Origin: Saccharopolyspora phatthalungensis
GTDB lineage: Bacteria; Actinomycetota; Actinomycetes; Mycobacteriales; Pseudonocardiaceae
DNA length: 64,000 bases
Reading direction: 5' to 3'
NCBI RefSeq assembly: GCF_014203395.1
Contig: NZ_JACHIW010000001.1
Span: forward strand, 5,749,501 to 5,813,500
Shown here: piece by piece, positions 8,905 to 17,768 of the stretch
Layout: every line of letters begins with the position of its first letter
How positions within the stretch are numbered: position 1 is the stretch's first letter
Position numbers and translations under genes: made by a program
Notes under the pieces: model-generated
Databases searched by the model: none
Told to the model about the DNA's origin: nothing
What the model saw: the letters and a program-made list of their open reading frames with translations, nothing else

Positions 8905-10025
8905 GCGCCCGGCCGTTGCGGGTGGCTACGGTGATCACCCGCCTGGAAGGCGGCGCCGGCGTGATGGCCCTACGCGGGGCGAAAGCACTGGATCCGGCGA
9001 CGCACCAGGTCGCGGTGATCGCCGGCTCCGGCCAGCTGGTGGCCGACGCCGAGGCCGCCGGGCTGGAGGTGATTGTCGAGCCTGCGCTGCGTGCGCCCAT
9101 TTCACCGGGTCACGACCTATTCGCCCTGCACAGGTTGACGGCGTTGCTGCACCGGCGCCGCTTCGACGTCGTGCACACCCACTGCGCGAAAGCCGGTGCA
9201 GTGGGCCGGATCGCGGCGCGGCGGACCGGTGTCGGCCGGATCGTGCACACCTACCACGGATTCCCGTTCCACGAGTTCCAGAGCGGGTTCCGGCGACGTG
9301 GTTACGTCGGGATCGAGCGTGGTCTCGGGCGGATCACCGATTTCGCATTGTGCGTGGGCAACGGGGTGGCGGTCGAGGCGCTGCGTCTCGGGCTGGTCCG
9401 CCCGGAACGGATCCGCACCATCGGGGTGGCCGTCGACCAGGACGCGCCCAGGCGTTCCAAGCGGGCCGGGCAGCTTGCGCGGCGGAAGCTGGGTTTGGCG
9501 CCGACGGACGTCGTGGTCGGTGCGGTCGGACGGTTGACCTACCAGAAGTCCCCGGAGGACTTCGTCTCCGCCTTGCGAGCCCTGGGCCGCCCCGGTGTGG
9601 TCGGGGTGTGGGTCGGCGGCGGGGAGCTGGCCGAGCGGATGCGCGCGCACATCGCCGCGAGCGGCGTCCGCGTGGTGCTGGCGGGTGAGCGCGATGACGT
9701 CGCCGAGCTGCTGCCCGCGTTCGACGTGTTCGCGCTGCCCAGCCGCTACGAGGGGCTGCCGTTGGCGATCGTCGAGGCCATGGTGTGCGGGGTGCCGGTG
9801 GTGGCCACCGCCGTCAACGCGGTCAGCGACGTGGTGGCCCCGGGTGAGACCGGGTTGCTGGTGCCGCCCCGGCGCCCCGAGTTGCTGGCCGCCTCGGTGG
9901 CGCACCTGCTGGATTCGCCCCACGTCGCCGAGCGGCTGGCCGCCACGGCCCGCGCCCGGGTGGACGGCCGCTACGGGGTCGCGGCGCTCGCTGATGCTCT
10001 TGTCGGAGCGTACGAGGGCCGATGA
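8901..10025 (+). CDS. GT4 family glycosyltransferase
   Basis: A 374-residue GT-B glycosyltransferase. It has the N-terminal glycine loop LEGGAGVMAL, HTHCAKAG and HTYHGFPFH acceptor-side segments, and the C-terminal donor motif SRYEGLPLAIVEAMVCG with both conserved Glu residues. It starts within the stop of the response regulator (ATGA). It is the second GT4 of the cluster and probably adds another sugar of the repeat unit. Donor and linkage are unknown. Confidence 0.85.
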   Translation: MSARPLRVATVITRLEGGAGVMALRGAKALDPATHQVAVIAGSGQLVADAEAAGLEVIVEPALRAPISPGHDLFALHRLTALLHRRRFDVVHTHCAKAGAVGRIAARRTGVGRIVHTYHGFPFHEFQSGFRRRGYVGIERGLGRITDFALCVGNGVAVEALRLGLVRPERIRTIGVAVDQDAPRRSKRAGQLARRKLGLAPTDVVVGAVGRLTYQKSPEDFVSALRALGRPGVVGVWVGGGELAERMRAHIAASGVRVVLAGERDDVAELLPAFDVFALPSRYEGLPLAIVEAMVCGVPVVATAVNAVSDVVAPGETGLLVPPRRPELLAASVAHLLDSPHVAERLAATARARVDGRYGVAALADALVGAYEGR

Positions 10026-10193
10026 CGGACGGTAGTGGGGTTACCGCAGGGACGGTACTTCCTCGTGCCTGGAGTCCGGTCGCGCTCCGCACGAGGAGTA
10101 GCCGCAGACACCTTCGGGGAATAGCTGCAACACAGCGCGCGGGCCATCCGATTTGCCGGGTAGCACAGACTGCTGCGGGGGAGAGGAGTCACG

Positions 10194-10850
10194 GTGCACA
10201 CGATGACCGATTCGGCAAGACCGCCTGGACACACGAGAACTCGGGGTCCAGGTTCGCGAGGTGGCACGGAGTTGCACAGCCTGTTGCACGATCTCGGGCA
10301 CGGACTTGCGACGCTGTCCTATCTCGCGGACGGGCTGCGCGGCGACCCATCGCTGCCCGGCGACACGGTCCGCTGGCTGCAGATGATGGAGCTGGAGCTG
10401 GACCGGCTCAAGGAGTTGGTGGAGCTGCGGGCCGCGCAACCAGTCGTGGAGGTCTTCGCGCCGCGCGATCTGCTGGCCCAGCTCGTCGCGGTTAAATCGC
10501 TGTCCGGACCGGCCGAGATCACGCTGCACGCAGCCGAGAACCTCCGGATGCGCACCGACCAGACGTTGCTGTGGCGAATGGTGTCGAATCTGGTGGACAA
10601 CGCGGTGCGGGCCGCCGGGCGCGGCGGACGTGTCGCGGTGGCCGTGCGGCGCGGCGACTTTGGTGCGGTGCGCATCGAGATCACCGACGACGGGCCGGGT
10701 TTCGGCAACGGGCCGAGCGGTTCGTCCTCGCTCGGGCTGGGCATCGTGCTGGCCCTGGCGCGTCGCTGCGGGGCCGACCTGCGAATCGACCCGGCGCCGC
10801 GCCGGGGTACCCGCGCGCGGCTGGTGTTTCCGCCCGGCTGCGCGGCCTGA
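10194..10850 (+). CDS. Soluble histidine kinase-like ATPase
   Basis: A compact 218-residue sensor-kinase core with no membrane segment and no recognisable input domain. An H-box-like helix (LLHDLGHGLATL, about residues 28-39) is followed by an HATPase_c domain with N-box NLVDNAVRAA and G-box DDGPGFG. It ends in the usual GLGIVLA and GTRARLVF elements. The GTG at 10194 follows GGGGGAGAGGAG; ATG 10203 is an alternative. The next gene is a response regulator 28 bases downstream, so the two probably form a two-component pair. With no sensor domain it must receive its signal in the cytoplasm or through a partner. Confidence 0.75.
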   Translation: MHTMTDSARPPGHTRTRGPGSRGGTELHSLLHDLGHGLATLSYLADGLRGDPSLPGDTVRWLQMMELELDRLKELVELRAAQPVVEVFAPRDLLAQLVAVKSLSGPAEITLHAAENLRMRTDQTLLWRMVSNLVDNAVRAAGRGGRVAVAVRRGDFGAVRIEITDDGPGFGNGPSGSSSLGLGIVLALARRCGADLRIDPAPRRGTRARLVFPPGCAA

Positions 10851-10878
10851 GCACGGCGATCGAGGGGGCAACGACGAC

Positions 10879-11529
10879 ATGGTGGATCTGGTACTCGGCG
10901 ACGATCACACGATCTTCGTCGATGCGCTGGTCGCGACACTGCCGCGGCACGGCTGCCGCATCGTCGGCACCGCCGACAACATGGCCGGTGTCGTCGCGAC
11001 CGTCCGGGAGCACCAGCCGGACATCTGCCTGCTGGACCGGTATTTCGGCGACGGCGACGGGCTGAACGTGATCGGCGAGATCCTCAACGCGGGCGAGCAC
11101 ACGAAGGTCTTGGTGCTCACCGCCGACGGAGACGTGCAGGGCATGCGCGACGCGCTGGGGAAGGGGGCCGCGGGGTACGTGAACAAGATGTGCGGGCTGG
11201 CGGTGCTAGGCGGAGCGATTCGCGGGGTCATGGACGGCGAGGTCGTCGTCGAAATGGCCGCCTCGCGAGCACCTCGGCTGGCCGGCACGACCGACGCCCG
11301 TCGGCTCGCAACCCACCTGACCGCGCGAGAACGGCAGTGCTTGCGGATGCTCGTCGACGGCGCGCACACCACGGCGATGGCCAAGCAACTCGGCGTGGCG
11401 CCCACGACGGTGCGTACGCACGTGCAATCCGTGCTGACCAAGCTCGGTGTGCATTCCCGGTTGGAGGCGGCGTCCTTCGCGATGCGGCACAACTTGCTCG
11501 ACGACGAACGAATGCTCGTCGCGGGCTGA
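10879..11529 (+). CDS. NarL/LuxR-type response regulator
   Basis: A 216-residue regulator: receiver domain with DDH near the N-terminus, Asp in CLLDRYFGDG, Thr in VLTADG and Lys in VNKM, then a LuxR-type HTH (LTARERQCL, APTTVRTHVQSVL). The start follows GAGGGGGCA. It is the likely partner of the kinase just upstream and the last gene of the polysaccharide-type cluster, ending in two terminators. It is a paralog of the regulator at 8218-8904, so the cluster has two LuxR-type outputs for one visible kinase. Confidence 0.85.
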   Translation: MVDLVLGDDHTIFVDALVATLPRHGCRIVGTADNMAGVVATVREHQPDICLLDRYFGDGDGLNVIGEILNAGEHTKVLVLTADGDVQGMRDALGKGAAGYVNKMCGLAVLGGAIRGVMDGEVVVEMAASRAPRLAGTTDARRLATHLTARERQCLRMLVDGAHTTAMAKQLGVAPTTVRTHVQSVLTKLGVHSRLEAASFAMRHNLLDDERMLVAG

Positions 11530-11540
11530 CCGCTGGGGGT

Positions 11541-11579
11541 CCGTGAGTCCCTTTGGCGACGGTCCGGAGGGACTCACGG
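11541..11579 (+). terminator. Inverted repeat terminator after the response regulator
   Basis: A perfect 12-bp stem: CCGTGAGTCCCT at 11541-11552 pairs with AGGGACTCACGG at 11568-11579 around a 15-nt loop. There is no long T run, as is usual for actinomycete terminators. Confidence 0.7.
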
Positions 11580-11589
11580 TTCGAAACGT

Positions 11590-11628
11590 GACCGCTCGTG
11601 AGCGTTCGTGCTAACGAGCGGTCCTTTG
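11590..11628 (+). terminator. Second inverted repeat terminator
   Basis: GACCGCTCGT at 11590-11599 pairs perfectly with ACGAGCGGTC at 11614-11623, followed by CTTTG. Together with the hairpin just upstream it insulates the polysaccharide cluster from the Lrp gene. The rest of the gap up to 11764 is lower in GC (TTTGTATCCTACTCTATTG near 11703) and probably holds the Lrp promoter. Confidence 0.6.
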
Positions 11629-11764
11629 CCGCACTACCGCTGCCGAGGTAGTTGACCGCTCACCGGGGTGCTTCACCCGTACTGCCCGGTAGTCAACGAG
11701 TCGTTTGTATCCTACTCTATTGTCCTAGGAAAGATTCGTGTTAGCGGTGAAAGGCTAACGATCT

Positions 11765-12259
11765 GTGACTCAACTCGATGAGGTTGACCTGCAGTTGTTG
11801 ACGCTGCTGCAGGAGGACGGGCGCAGTACGCACGCCGCTCTTGGCAAGGCTGTGGGGTTGACGGGGCCGTCGGTGTACGCGCGGGTTAAGCGGTTGGAGA
11901 GCGAGGGGGTGATTCGGGGATACAGCGCGATTGTCGCGCCGGGGAGTGTGGGGCAGGCGCTGGTGTCGTTCATCCGGGTGGGGACGGTGGCTTCGCACGA
12001 CGAGCAGGAGCCGTTTGAGTCCTACGTGCGGGAGAGCAAGGCGATCGTGGAGTGCCATGACGTGGATGGGGAGGACAGCTACGTCCTGAAGGCGCGTACT
12101 GGGTCGCCGGACGAATTGCGGGCTCTGCTGGCCGAGATCAGAGCGTTGCCCGGGGTGACCCGGACGGTGTCGTCCATCGTTTTGTTGACACTCAAGGAGA
12201 TCCGCGGGGGCGCACACCTGGCCGAGCCTTGCCCGCCCGGCGTGGGGAGTGGTGGGTGA
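11765..12259 (+). CDS. Lrp/AsnC family transcriptional regulator
   Basis: A 164-residue Lrp/AsnC protein: N-terminal winged HTH (LDEVDLQLLTLLQEDGRS, then KAVGLTGPSVYARVKRL), a hinge, and a C-terminal RAM effector domain beginning near residue 60 (VSFIRVG, VECHDVDGEDSYVLK). The family senses amino acids and typically controls adjacent transport or catabolic genes. The stop overlaps the ATG of the LysE-type exporter, so it very likely controls that exporter and itself. The start is GTG 11765. Confidence 0.9.
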   Translation: MTQLDEVDLQLLTLLQEDGRSTHAALGKAVGLTGPSVYARVKRLESEGVIRGYSAIVAPGSVGQALVSFIRVGTVASHDEQEPFESYVRESKAIVECHDVDGEDSYVLKARTGSPDELRALLAEIRALPGVTRTVSSIVLLTLKEIRGGAHLAEPCPPGVGSGG

Positions 12260-12885
12260 TGGGGGAGATCCTTTGGCTGGGCGCGCTGCTCGGGGTCGGC
12301 GCGGCGTTGTCGGTGGGGCCGATCTTCGTGACGATCCTGCAGGAGGCGGCGGCTCGGGGATTCTGGGACAGCTTCAAGGTGATCCTGGGGTCGGCGACGG
12401 CCGATCTGGTGCTGCTGGTGCCCGCGTTGGCGTTCGCCTGGGTGATGGTGGCGGTGGCTGAGGCCCAGGTCTGGGTCAGTGCGGTGGGGGCGGTGTTGTT
12501 CTTGGTGTTCGCGGCGCAAGCCGTGCGGGACAGTCGGGTGTTGTGGCGGGGTAGTGGGAGCAAGCCGATCGAGGGGTGGGCGTTCTGGAAGGGGGTTGCC
12601 AGCAACCTGGCCAATCCGCTGACGTGGACGTTCTGGGTGGCGACGGGGACGCCGAGCATGGTGCGGGCGCAGGAGGTGGGGGGCTTGCCGGGGGTGGTCC
12701 TGTTCACGGTGACCTGGTTCGGCGTCGCCTCGGGGTTGGAAGCGGTGATCGCGTTCGCGGTCGCCGGGTCAGGGAAAAAGGTCGGAGTGCGGGGGCAGGC
12801 GGTGATGACGGCCCTGTCGGCGTTGATCTTCGTCGGTTTGGCGGTCGTGCTGGTGGTGCGGGACGTCGCGCCGGTGATGGTGTGA
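12259..12885 (+). CDS. LysE/RhtB family amino-acid exporter
   Basis: A 208-residue membrane protein with about six hydrophobic helices and the N-terminal signature GAALSVGPIFVTILQEAA typical of LysE/RhtB exporters. The family expels amino acids or analogues by proton exchange. It is coupled to the upstream Lrp gene by a TGATG overlap, the classic regulator/exporter arrangement. The substrate is not predictable here. Confidence 0.85.
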   Translation: MGEILWLGALLGVGAALSVGPIFVTILQEAAARGFWDSFKVILGSATADLVLLVPALAFAWVMVAVAEAQVWVSAVGAVLFLVFAAQAVRDSRVLWRGSGSKPIEGWAFWKGVASNLANPLTWTFWVATGTPSMVRAQEVGGLPGVVLFTVTWFGVASGLEAVIAFAVAGSGKKVGVRGQAVMTALSALIFVGLAVVLVVRDVAPVMV

Positions 12886-12910
12886 GTGTCGTTCTCTGCC
12901 GCCGGGTAGG

Positions 12911-12982
12911 CACGCCAGAGCGGCGTGACTTCCACAGTGGACGCCGGCCCGGGGTGCCCCCGCTGGGCGCGCCCCGGGCCGG
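12911..12982. terminator. Bidirectional terminator between convergent genes
   Basis: Two hairpins fill the convergent gap. CACGCC at 12911-12916 pairs with GGCGTG at 12922-12927. CCGGCCCGGGG at 12944-12954 pairs perfectly with CCCCGGGCCGG at 12972-12982. They can stop the LysE transcript from one side and the five-gene minus-strand operon from the other. Confidence 0.65.
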
Positions 12983-12989
12983 CCGCCGG

Positions 12990-14324
12990 TCAGGCGAACA
13001 CGTAGGACAGATCGGTCGGGTGGCTGGCGAGGCTGCCCTCGAACCGGGCCGCGGCGCGCTGCCCGGCCCCGATCGCGTCGAACAGCGGGTCGATCCCCGC
13101 CCGGTCGCCCTCCCACAGCACCGCGTGGATGGTTCTGATCAGCTCCGCGATCGCGGGCTCGGCCTGGGCCAACCACGCCTTGGAGCCCGCGGGCAGGGTG
13201 ATCCCGCGCTCGCCGAGCCAGCCCAGCTCCAGGGTCGCGGCGACGCTGTCGGCGAAGTCGCTGGCCCGCCGCGAGAGGTACCGGATGTGCTCGGCGCAGA
13301 ACGCCACCCCGAAGTCGTCGCGGTCGCTCAGCGCCGCGGCGGTCAGCACGCCGTGGCAGTCGGCGTAGGTCTCCTCCAGCGCCATGGCCATGAACGGCCC
13401 CAGCTCCTCGCGCACCGCCGCCCCGGTATCCGGCCGGTCGGCGCGGCGCCAGAAGTGGCCGAAGTCGTGGCCGCGGAACCACACCAGCAGGCTGTCGACC
13501 AACCGGCCGGGGGCGTGCCGGGCGGGCTCGTTACCCAGGGCAGCACGCAGCAGCGGCACCGAGCACCGGCCGACGCGTTCCTCGAAGACGTTGCCGAACA
13601 CGACGGTGAAGTCGCGGCCCAGCACCGAGCCGCCGGGGGTCTCCAGCGGGAAGAAGTGGGCGAAGTTCTTGTGCCCGAAGGCCGACTCCCCGCCCACCAG
13701 GACCAGCTCGCCGATGTGCATGTCCGGCTTCTCGTCGCACAGCCGCGCCGGCCCGCCCAGCGCGCGGCCCGCGAGGTCGGTGACGGTGGCGAACGCGGCG
13801 TCGGTGTCCGTGATCACCCGCTGCCGGTCGGCGTCGGGGACGACCACGAGCAGGCTTAACGGGTCGCGGGCCGTCCGCGGGCTCCACGTGCTGAGCCTGC
13901 CGCAGTAGAGCCACGGCTGGTCGCCCGTGGGCGGCTCGACGATGAACGGTTTCCACTCGCCGGTGGCCGCGTACAGGGCGAACAGCTCGGCCGACGCGGA
14001 GACCGTGTCGGCCAGGGCCGCGCGGCCCCCGGCGCGCTCGATCTCGGCGACCGACCACAGTGCGCCCGCGACGCGGCGGGCCAGCTCCAGTCGCACGCCG
14101 TCGGGCCCGTCGCCCGGCGGGGTGACCCCGGCGTCGACCATGGCGTAGCAGTCGAGCAGCGACTTGACCTCGACCAGCCGCGACCACGACCCCGGGAACG
14201 CCGCCCGCAGCCGCGCGTGGCCGGGGTCGACCCGGAACGCGGTCGTCGTCGGCTGGTCGCGATGCCAGTATGGGCTGGTCGAGTCGATCTCCAAACGCGG
14301 TGTGACGCTCAGTTCGATAGACAT
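12990..14324 (-). CDS. Unrecognised protein with HDXXH metal-site-like motif
   Basis: A 444-residue protein whose family I do not recognise. The most striking element is HDFGH at residues 286-290 followed by ALEETYADCHG, with Glu317/Glu318 and His324. The spacing and hydrophobic context resemble gluzincin metallopeptidases (HEXXH plus a downstream Glu), with Asp in place of the catalytic Glu. No signal peptide or membrane helix is seen. The ATG at 14324 follows AAGGGGA. It is the last gene of a coupled run with two FemAB/GNAT-like proteins, an MFS exporter and a methyltransferase. It could be a hydrolase, a metal-dependent oxygenase or a catalytically altered scaffold. The call of coding status is firm, the function is not. 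Confidence 0.7.
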   Translation of the reverse strand: MSIELSVTPRLEIDSTSPYWHRDQPTTTAFRVDPGHARLRAAFPGSWSRLVEVKSLLDCYAMVDAGVTPPGDGPDGVRLELARRVAGALWSVAEIERAGGRAALADTVSASAELFALYAATGEWKPFIVEPPTGDQPWLYCGRLSTWSPRTARDPLSLLVVVPDADRQRVITDTDAAFATVTDLAGRALGGPARLCDEKPDMHIGELVLVGGESAFGHKNFAHFFPLETPGGSVLGRDFTVVFGNVFEERVGRCSVPLLRAALGNEPARHAPGRLVDSLLVWFRGHDFGHFWRRADRPDTGAAVREELGPFMAMALEETYADCHGVLTAAALSDRDDFGVAFCAEHIRYLSRRASDFADSVAATLELGWLGERGITLPAGSKAWLAQAEPAIAELIRTIHAVLWEGDRAGIDPLFDAIGAGQRAAARFEGSLASHPTDLSYVFA

Positions 14325-14401
14325 GGCGTAGTAGTCCCCTTCAAGGACCTTGATGGATGGTTCGGCTCCGGCAACTGCGGTGGCGGTCGGCCCCGGGCGG
14401 A

Positions 14402-15349
14402 TCACCCGTGGCCGACGCGCCGCACCCCGACCTCGGCCAGGAACGAGGCACGGTAGGGGCTGGTATCGACCTCCTGGCCCGCGGTGAGCACGTCCAGCCG
14501 CAGCGGGGTCTTCTCGTCCACGGGCTCGGCGTGGTCGGCGGGCAGGTGGTAGGAGATAAGCAGGGACGGGTCGGTGAGGGCGGACAGGCGCAGCACCCGG
14601 ACGGCCTCGTCGGGCTCGTCGTCGGAGGCGAACATCCGCGCCGGGATCGGGGTGAACCCCAGCCTGCTTTTGGCGCCGAAAAGGCCGGGCTTGGCGATGT
14701 GGCCGTAGAGGGCGGGGTCGGTACCCAGCGAGACGGTGCCGAAGCCGAGCTCGCGGGCGGCCTGGAACACCTGCATGTACATGGCCCGCACCAGCCGGTT
14801 GCGCCTGCTGTCCTCGGCCGTGGTGACGAAGCGGATCTGCACCGTGGACAACTCCGGCCGCTTCCAGCACACGCAGCACCCGAGCAGGGCGCCGCCGTCG
14901 ACGGCCCGCACGAGGAAGTAGTCCCCGCCGAGGTCCAGGATGTCCTCGCGCTGCTGGCGGGCGAACGGGACCCCGTACCGCATCCCGGCGATTTGCCGGT
15001 CGTACAGGACGAGAAACGCGTCGAACGACTCCGGGTCTAGCGGGTCGGTCGTCCGCAACTCGATGCCGTTCTCCGAGGTGAAGCGCGAGCCCAGCCGGAC
15101 GTTGCGGCGCTCGTTGACCGACAGCCGGCTGAGAAACTCCTCCTCCGAGCCGCAGGTCGGCGACAGCCAGGTGATCCACGCGGGTTTGACCGCGAACCCG
15201 GCCCGCGCCAGCCGCGCCCAGTCCGAGGGCGCCGGGTCGACGACGCGAACCAGGTCGACGTCGGCGGAACGGGCCGTCCAGCGCGCCGCCAGCGCCTCGG
15301 CGGTTGTGACCCGGCCGGTGGTGAGTCCGTGGGCCCGTTCGACCTCCAC
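14402..15349 (-). CDS. GNAT/FemABX-like acyltransferase (first of two)
   Basis: A 315-residue protein with a GNAT-like fold related to the acetyltransferase-6/FemABX group. Signs are LSVNERRNVRLG, the YFLVRAVDGGALLGCCVCWK beta-hairpin, QIRFVTTAEDSRRN and a late LGTDPALYGHIAKPGLFGAKSRLGF segment. Such proteins transfer an acyl or aminoacyl group to an amine. I chose the GTG at 15349 because AGGAGG sits 7 bases upstream (15357-15362). An ATG at 15385 would overlap the exporter stop (ATGA) but has a poorer ribosome site. No signal peptide. The donor could be acyl-CoA or aminoacyl-tRNA. Confidence 0.7.
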   Translation of the reverse strand: MEVERAHGLTTGRVTTAEALAARWTARSADVDLVRVVDPAPSDWARLARAGFAVKPAWITWLSPTCGSEEEFLSRLSVNERRNVRLGSRFTSENGIELRTTDPLDPESFDAFLVLYDRQIAGMRYGVPFARQQREDILDLGGDYFLVRAVDGGALLGCCVCWKRPELSTVQIRFVTTAEDSRRNRLVRAMYMQVFQAARELGFGTVSLGTDPALYGHIAKPGLFGAKSRLGFTPIPARMFASDDEPDEAVRVLRLSALTDPSLLISYHLPADHAEPVDEKTPLRLDVLTAGQEVDTSPYRASFLAEVGVRRVGHG

Positions 15350-15381
15350 GTGCGTGCCTCCTTTGTGTGGGTTCACGGCGG

Positions 15382-16605
15382 TCATCCGGCGGCTAACGGT
15401 TCGGGGGTCGCGGGGAGCGCGCGGCGAGCCCGGCGCGGGGCGGCGAGCACCAGCGCCACCACCCACAGGCAGGCGAACCCGCCCGCGACGGCGAAGCTCC
15501 AGCCGTAGTGGCCGGTCAGGGAGTAGCTCAGCCCGCCGAACCAGGTCGCGAAGGCCGAGCCGATGGCGCTGGCGATGTGGACGGTCCCGGTCGCCGCGCT
15601 CAGCGTGGGCCCGGCGAACAGGTCGCCGACCGCGGCAACCCGGCAGCCGATGGTGCAGCCCACGGACAACCCGAGGAGCACCACCGCGCCGGTCAGCAGC
15701 AGCGGGCCGGGCAGCAGCCACAGCACGACCAGGCCGGCCAGGAACAGCGCGGCGCTGCCCACGGCGACCAGCTCCCGGGACCAGCGGTCGGAGATCGCGC
15801 CGCCCGCCAACTGTCCGGCCGCGTAGCTCAGCCCGGCCAGGCCGAGCATGAAGCCGGACAGCGAGGTGCCCCAGCCCTGCGAGGTCAGGTACGGCACGAC
15901 CGTCTGAAAGGTGAAGAAGTCGGTCACGCTCGCGGCCAGCGCCGCAGTGCAGGCCAGCCACAGGACGGGGTTGCCCAGCGGGCGCCGTGGCCGTGGCTCG
16001 ACCGGCTTCTCGGCCGGCAGGGCCGGCGCGGGACCGCCCAGGCCCCGGCTGGCGCGCAGGAAGACCAGCGCCCCGGCCAGGCCCAATGCCCCGCCCGCGA
16101 GGTAGCCCACCCGCCACCCCGCCTGCTCCACGACGAAGCCCAGCACGGTGAACAGCAGGAAGTCGCCCACACCGAGGCAGGCGTAGGCGATGCCGGTCGC
16201 CTTGCCCCGGTCCCGGTCGTAGGAGGCACTGATCAGCACCTGGCTAGCCACCACCAGCAGGGTCGTCGTGGCCGCCAGCACCAGGACGTAGATCGCGTAG
16301 AACTGCCACAGGCTGCTCAGCAGCGCGCACGCGGCGACCGCGGCGGCGAACACCGGGAACGCCGCGGCGATGACCCGCCGCGGGCCGAAACAGGCGACGA
16401 GGCGGGCCCCGGGCGGCGCGGCCAGCACGCTGGTCAGCAGGTAGAACGCGTACATGCCGGAGGCGTCGGCGCGGTCGAGCCCGAGGTCGACCACGAACGC
16501 CGAGTAGAAGATCGAGAACCCCTCGACCACCCCGAAGACCACGCCGAGCACCAGACCGGCCAGCAGCGCGGTCCGCCAGCGGTGCCACACCGCCGTCACA
16601 TGCAT
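15382..16605 (-). CDS. MFS transporter, likely exporter
   Basis: A 407-residue major facilitator with about 12 hydrophobic helices, starting at LLAGLVLGVVFGVVEGFSIF and ending in a short basic tail. Between helices 2 and 3 lies GARLVACFGPRRV, the MFS motif-A region. It is set among biosynthetic-type genes and starts inside the end of the upstream acyltransferase gene (ATG 16605, or GTG 16599 in a GTGA overlap). The simplest reading is that it exports the product of this operon, or imports its substrate. Confidence 0.8.
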   Translation of the reverse strand: MHVTAVWHRWRTALLAGLVLGVVFGVVEGFSIFYSAFVVDLGLDRADASGMYAFYLLTSVLAAPPGARLVACFGPRRVIAAAFPVFAAAVAACALLSSLWQFYAIYVLVLAATTTLLVVASQVLISASYDRDRGKATGIAYACLGVGDFLLFTVLGFVVEQAGWRVGYLAGGALGLAGALVFLRASRGLGGPAPALPAEKPVEPRPRRPLGNPVLWLACTAALAASVTDFFTFQTVVPYLTSQGWGTSLSGFMLGLAGLSYAAGQLAGGAISDRWSRELVAVGSAALFLAGLVVLWLLPGPLLLTGAVVLLGLSVGCTIGCRVAAVGDLFAGPTLSAATGTVHIASAIGSAFATWFGGLSYSLTGHYGWSFAVAGGFACLWVVALVLAAPRRARRALPATPEPLAAG

Positions 16606-17768
16606 AGCCCCGCCTCGGCGCGGAACCGGGGCGCGCCCACGAACTCGGCGGGGGGAGCGGCCTTGTCGGCCAGGTACGCCTCGGCGATCCGCTCGCGGGT
16701 GCGCACCGCCGCGGACAGCACCGCCGAGCCGTCGGCCAGGAGCTCCCGGCCGCGCTCGGTGCCCGACCGGAACCAGGAGACCAGCAGTCTCGGATGGAAG
16801 CCCATCCGCACCTTGAAGCCGTACATGCTGCGGCCCATCTCGATGCGGCGCACCCCCAACCGCTCGGCGAGGCGCAGCGTGTGGGCGTAGAGGACGTGGT
16901 AAGTGCCGTACTCCTTGTGGTGCTCGTAGTCCAGCCCGGCGATCCAGGCGTACAAAGTGGACTCGTGGTGCAGCAGCACGAACCCGCCGAGCAGCCGGTC
17001 GTCCTTCCACACCGTGGTGAAATGCACATGGTCGCGCAGGTGCTCGAAAATGCTGCGCAGGCTCTCCGGAGGGTTGATCGACGGCACGCCGTGACGGGCG
17101 CACACGTCCTCGACCAGCTTGGCGAACCGGTTGAGGTGGTCGGGGTCCGCGGCGAACTCGACCCGCGTCCCCAGCGACTCCGACCGGCGCACCAGCCTGC
17201 CGAACTCGCGACGCACCTTCGGCCGCAGCCGCGCGATGTGCGCCTCGGCCGTGCCGGCGAAGTCGACCCCGCTGGCCGCCTCGGTGTACATCGGCGTGAA
17301 GCCGCGCGCGGCCAGCTCCGGGCCTAACGCGTCGCCCTCGGGGACGCCGGGGAACCCGTAGAGGGGCGTGTCCAAGGACTCGGCGACCTCGCCCATGGTG
17401 GCCACCAGCCCGGGGGCGACGACCGGGGCCGGGTCCAGCGAGCAGATGCCGTTGAAGTAGGAGTACCAGGAGTGCCCGACCAGCATCCGGGTGTGCAGGA
17501 TCGGGTGGTCGAAACCGTAGTCCGGACCGTAGCCGGTGTAGTGCGGGTCCTCGGCTACCTCGTACATCGGCGCGACCGCGCGGAGTTCCCCGTCCCGGCG
17601 CCAGAGCAGGTGCCGCACGGCGAACAGCGGGGCGGGCGGTGCCGTCTCGTAGGAGCGCAGCCACTCGTGGGTGTGGAACACCGAGCCGCCGGACAGTGCA
17701 ACGACCCGGTTCCACTCCTCGGCGTCCACGCGGTCGATGGAGTCGATTACTTCCCAGGCACCAGCCAT
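16596..17768 (-). CDS. GNAT/FemABX-like acyltransferase (second of two)
   Basis: A 390-residue acetyltransferase-6/BioF2-like protein. An N-terminal GNAT-like half has SGGSVFHTHEWLRSYE. The central LRPKVRREFGRLVRRSE resembles the acceptor-binding part of FemAB relatives. A second half has DDRLLGGFVLLHHESTLYAW and GRSMYGFKVRMGF. The ATG at 17768 lies 22 bases inside the end of the methyltransferase gene, so translation is coupled. It is distinct from its neighbour at 14402-15349, suggesting two successive acyl or aminoacyl transfers. Confidence 0.7.
   Translation of the reverse strand: MAGAWEVIDSIDRVDAEEWNRVVALSGGSVFHTHEWLRSYETAPPAPLFAVRHLLWRRDGELRAVAPMYEVAEDPHYTGYGPDYGFDHPILHTRMLVGHSWYSYFNGICSLDPAPVVAPGLVATMGEVAESLDTPLYGFPGVPEGDALGPELAARGFTPMYTEAASGVDFAGTAEAHIARLRPKVRREFGRLVRRSESLGTRVEFAADPDHLNRFAKLVEDVCARHGVPSINPPESLRSIFEHLRDHVHFTTVWKDDRLLGGFVLLHHESTLYAWIAGLDYEHHKEYGTYHVLYAHTLRLAERLGVRRIEMGRSMYGFKVRMGFHPRLLVSWFRSGTERGRELLADGSAVLSAAVRTRERIAEAYLADKAAPPAEFVGAPRFRAEAGLCM

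Noticed and set aside
10022..10193. A start overlapping the end of the second GT4 gene (ATGACGGACGG)
   Set aside because: The frame continues out of phase through the kinase gene with Arg/Ala-rich composition and no domain. The kinase start at 10194 has its own ribosome site.
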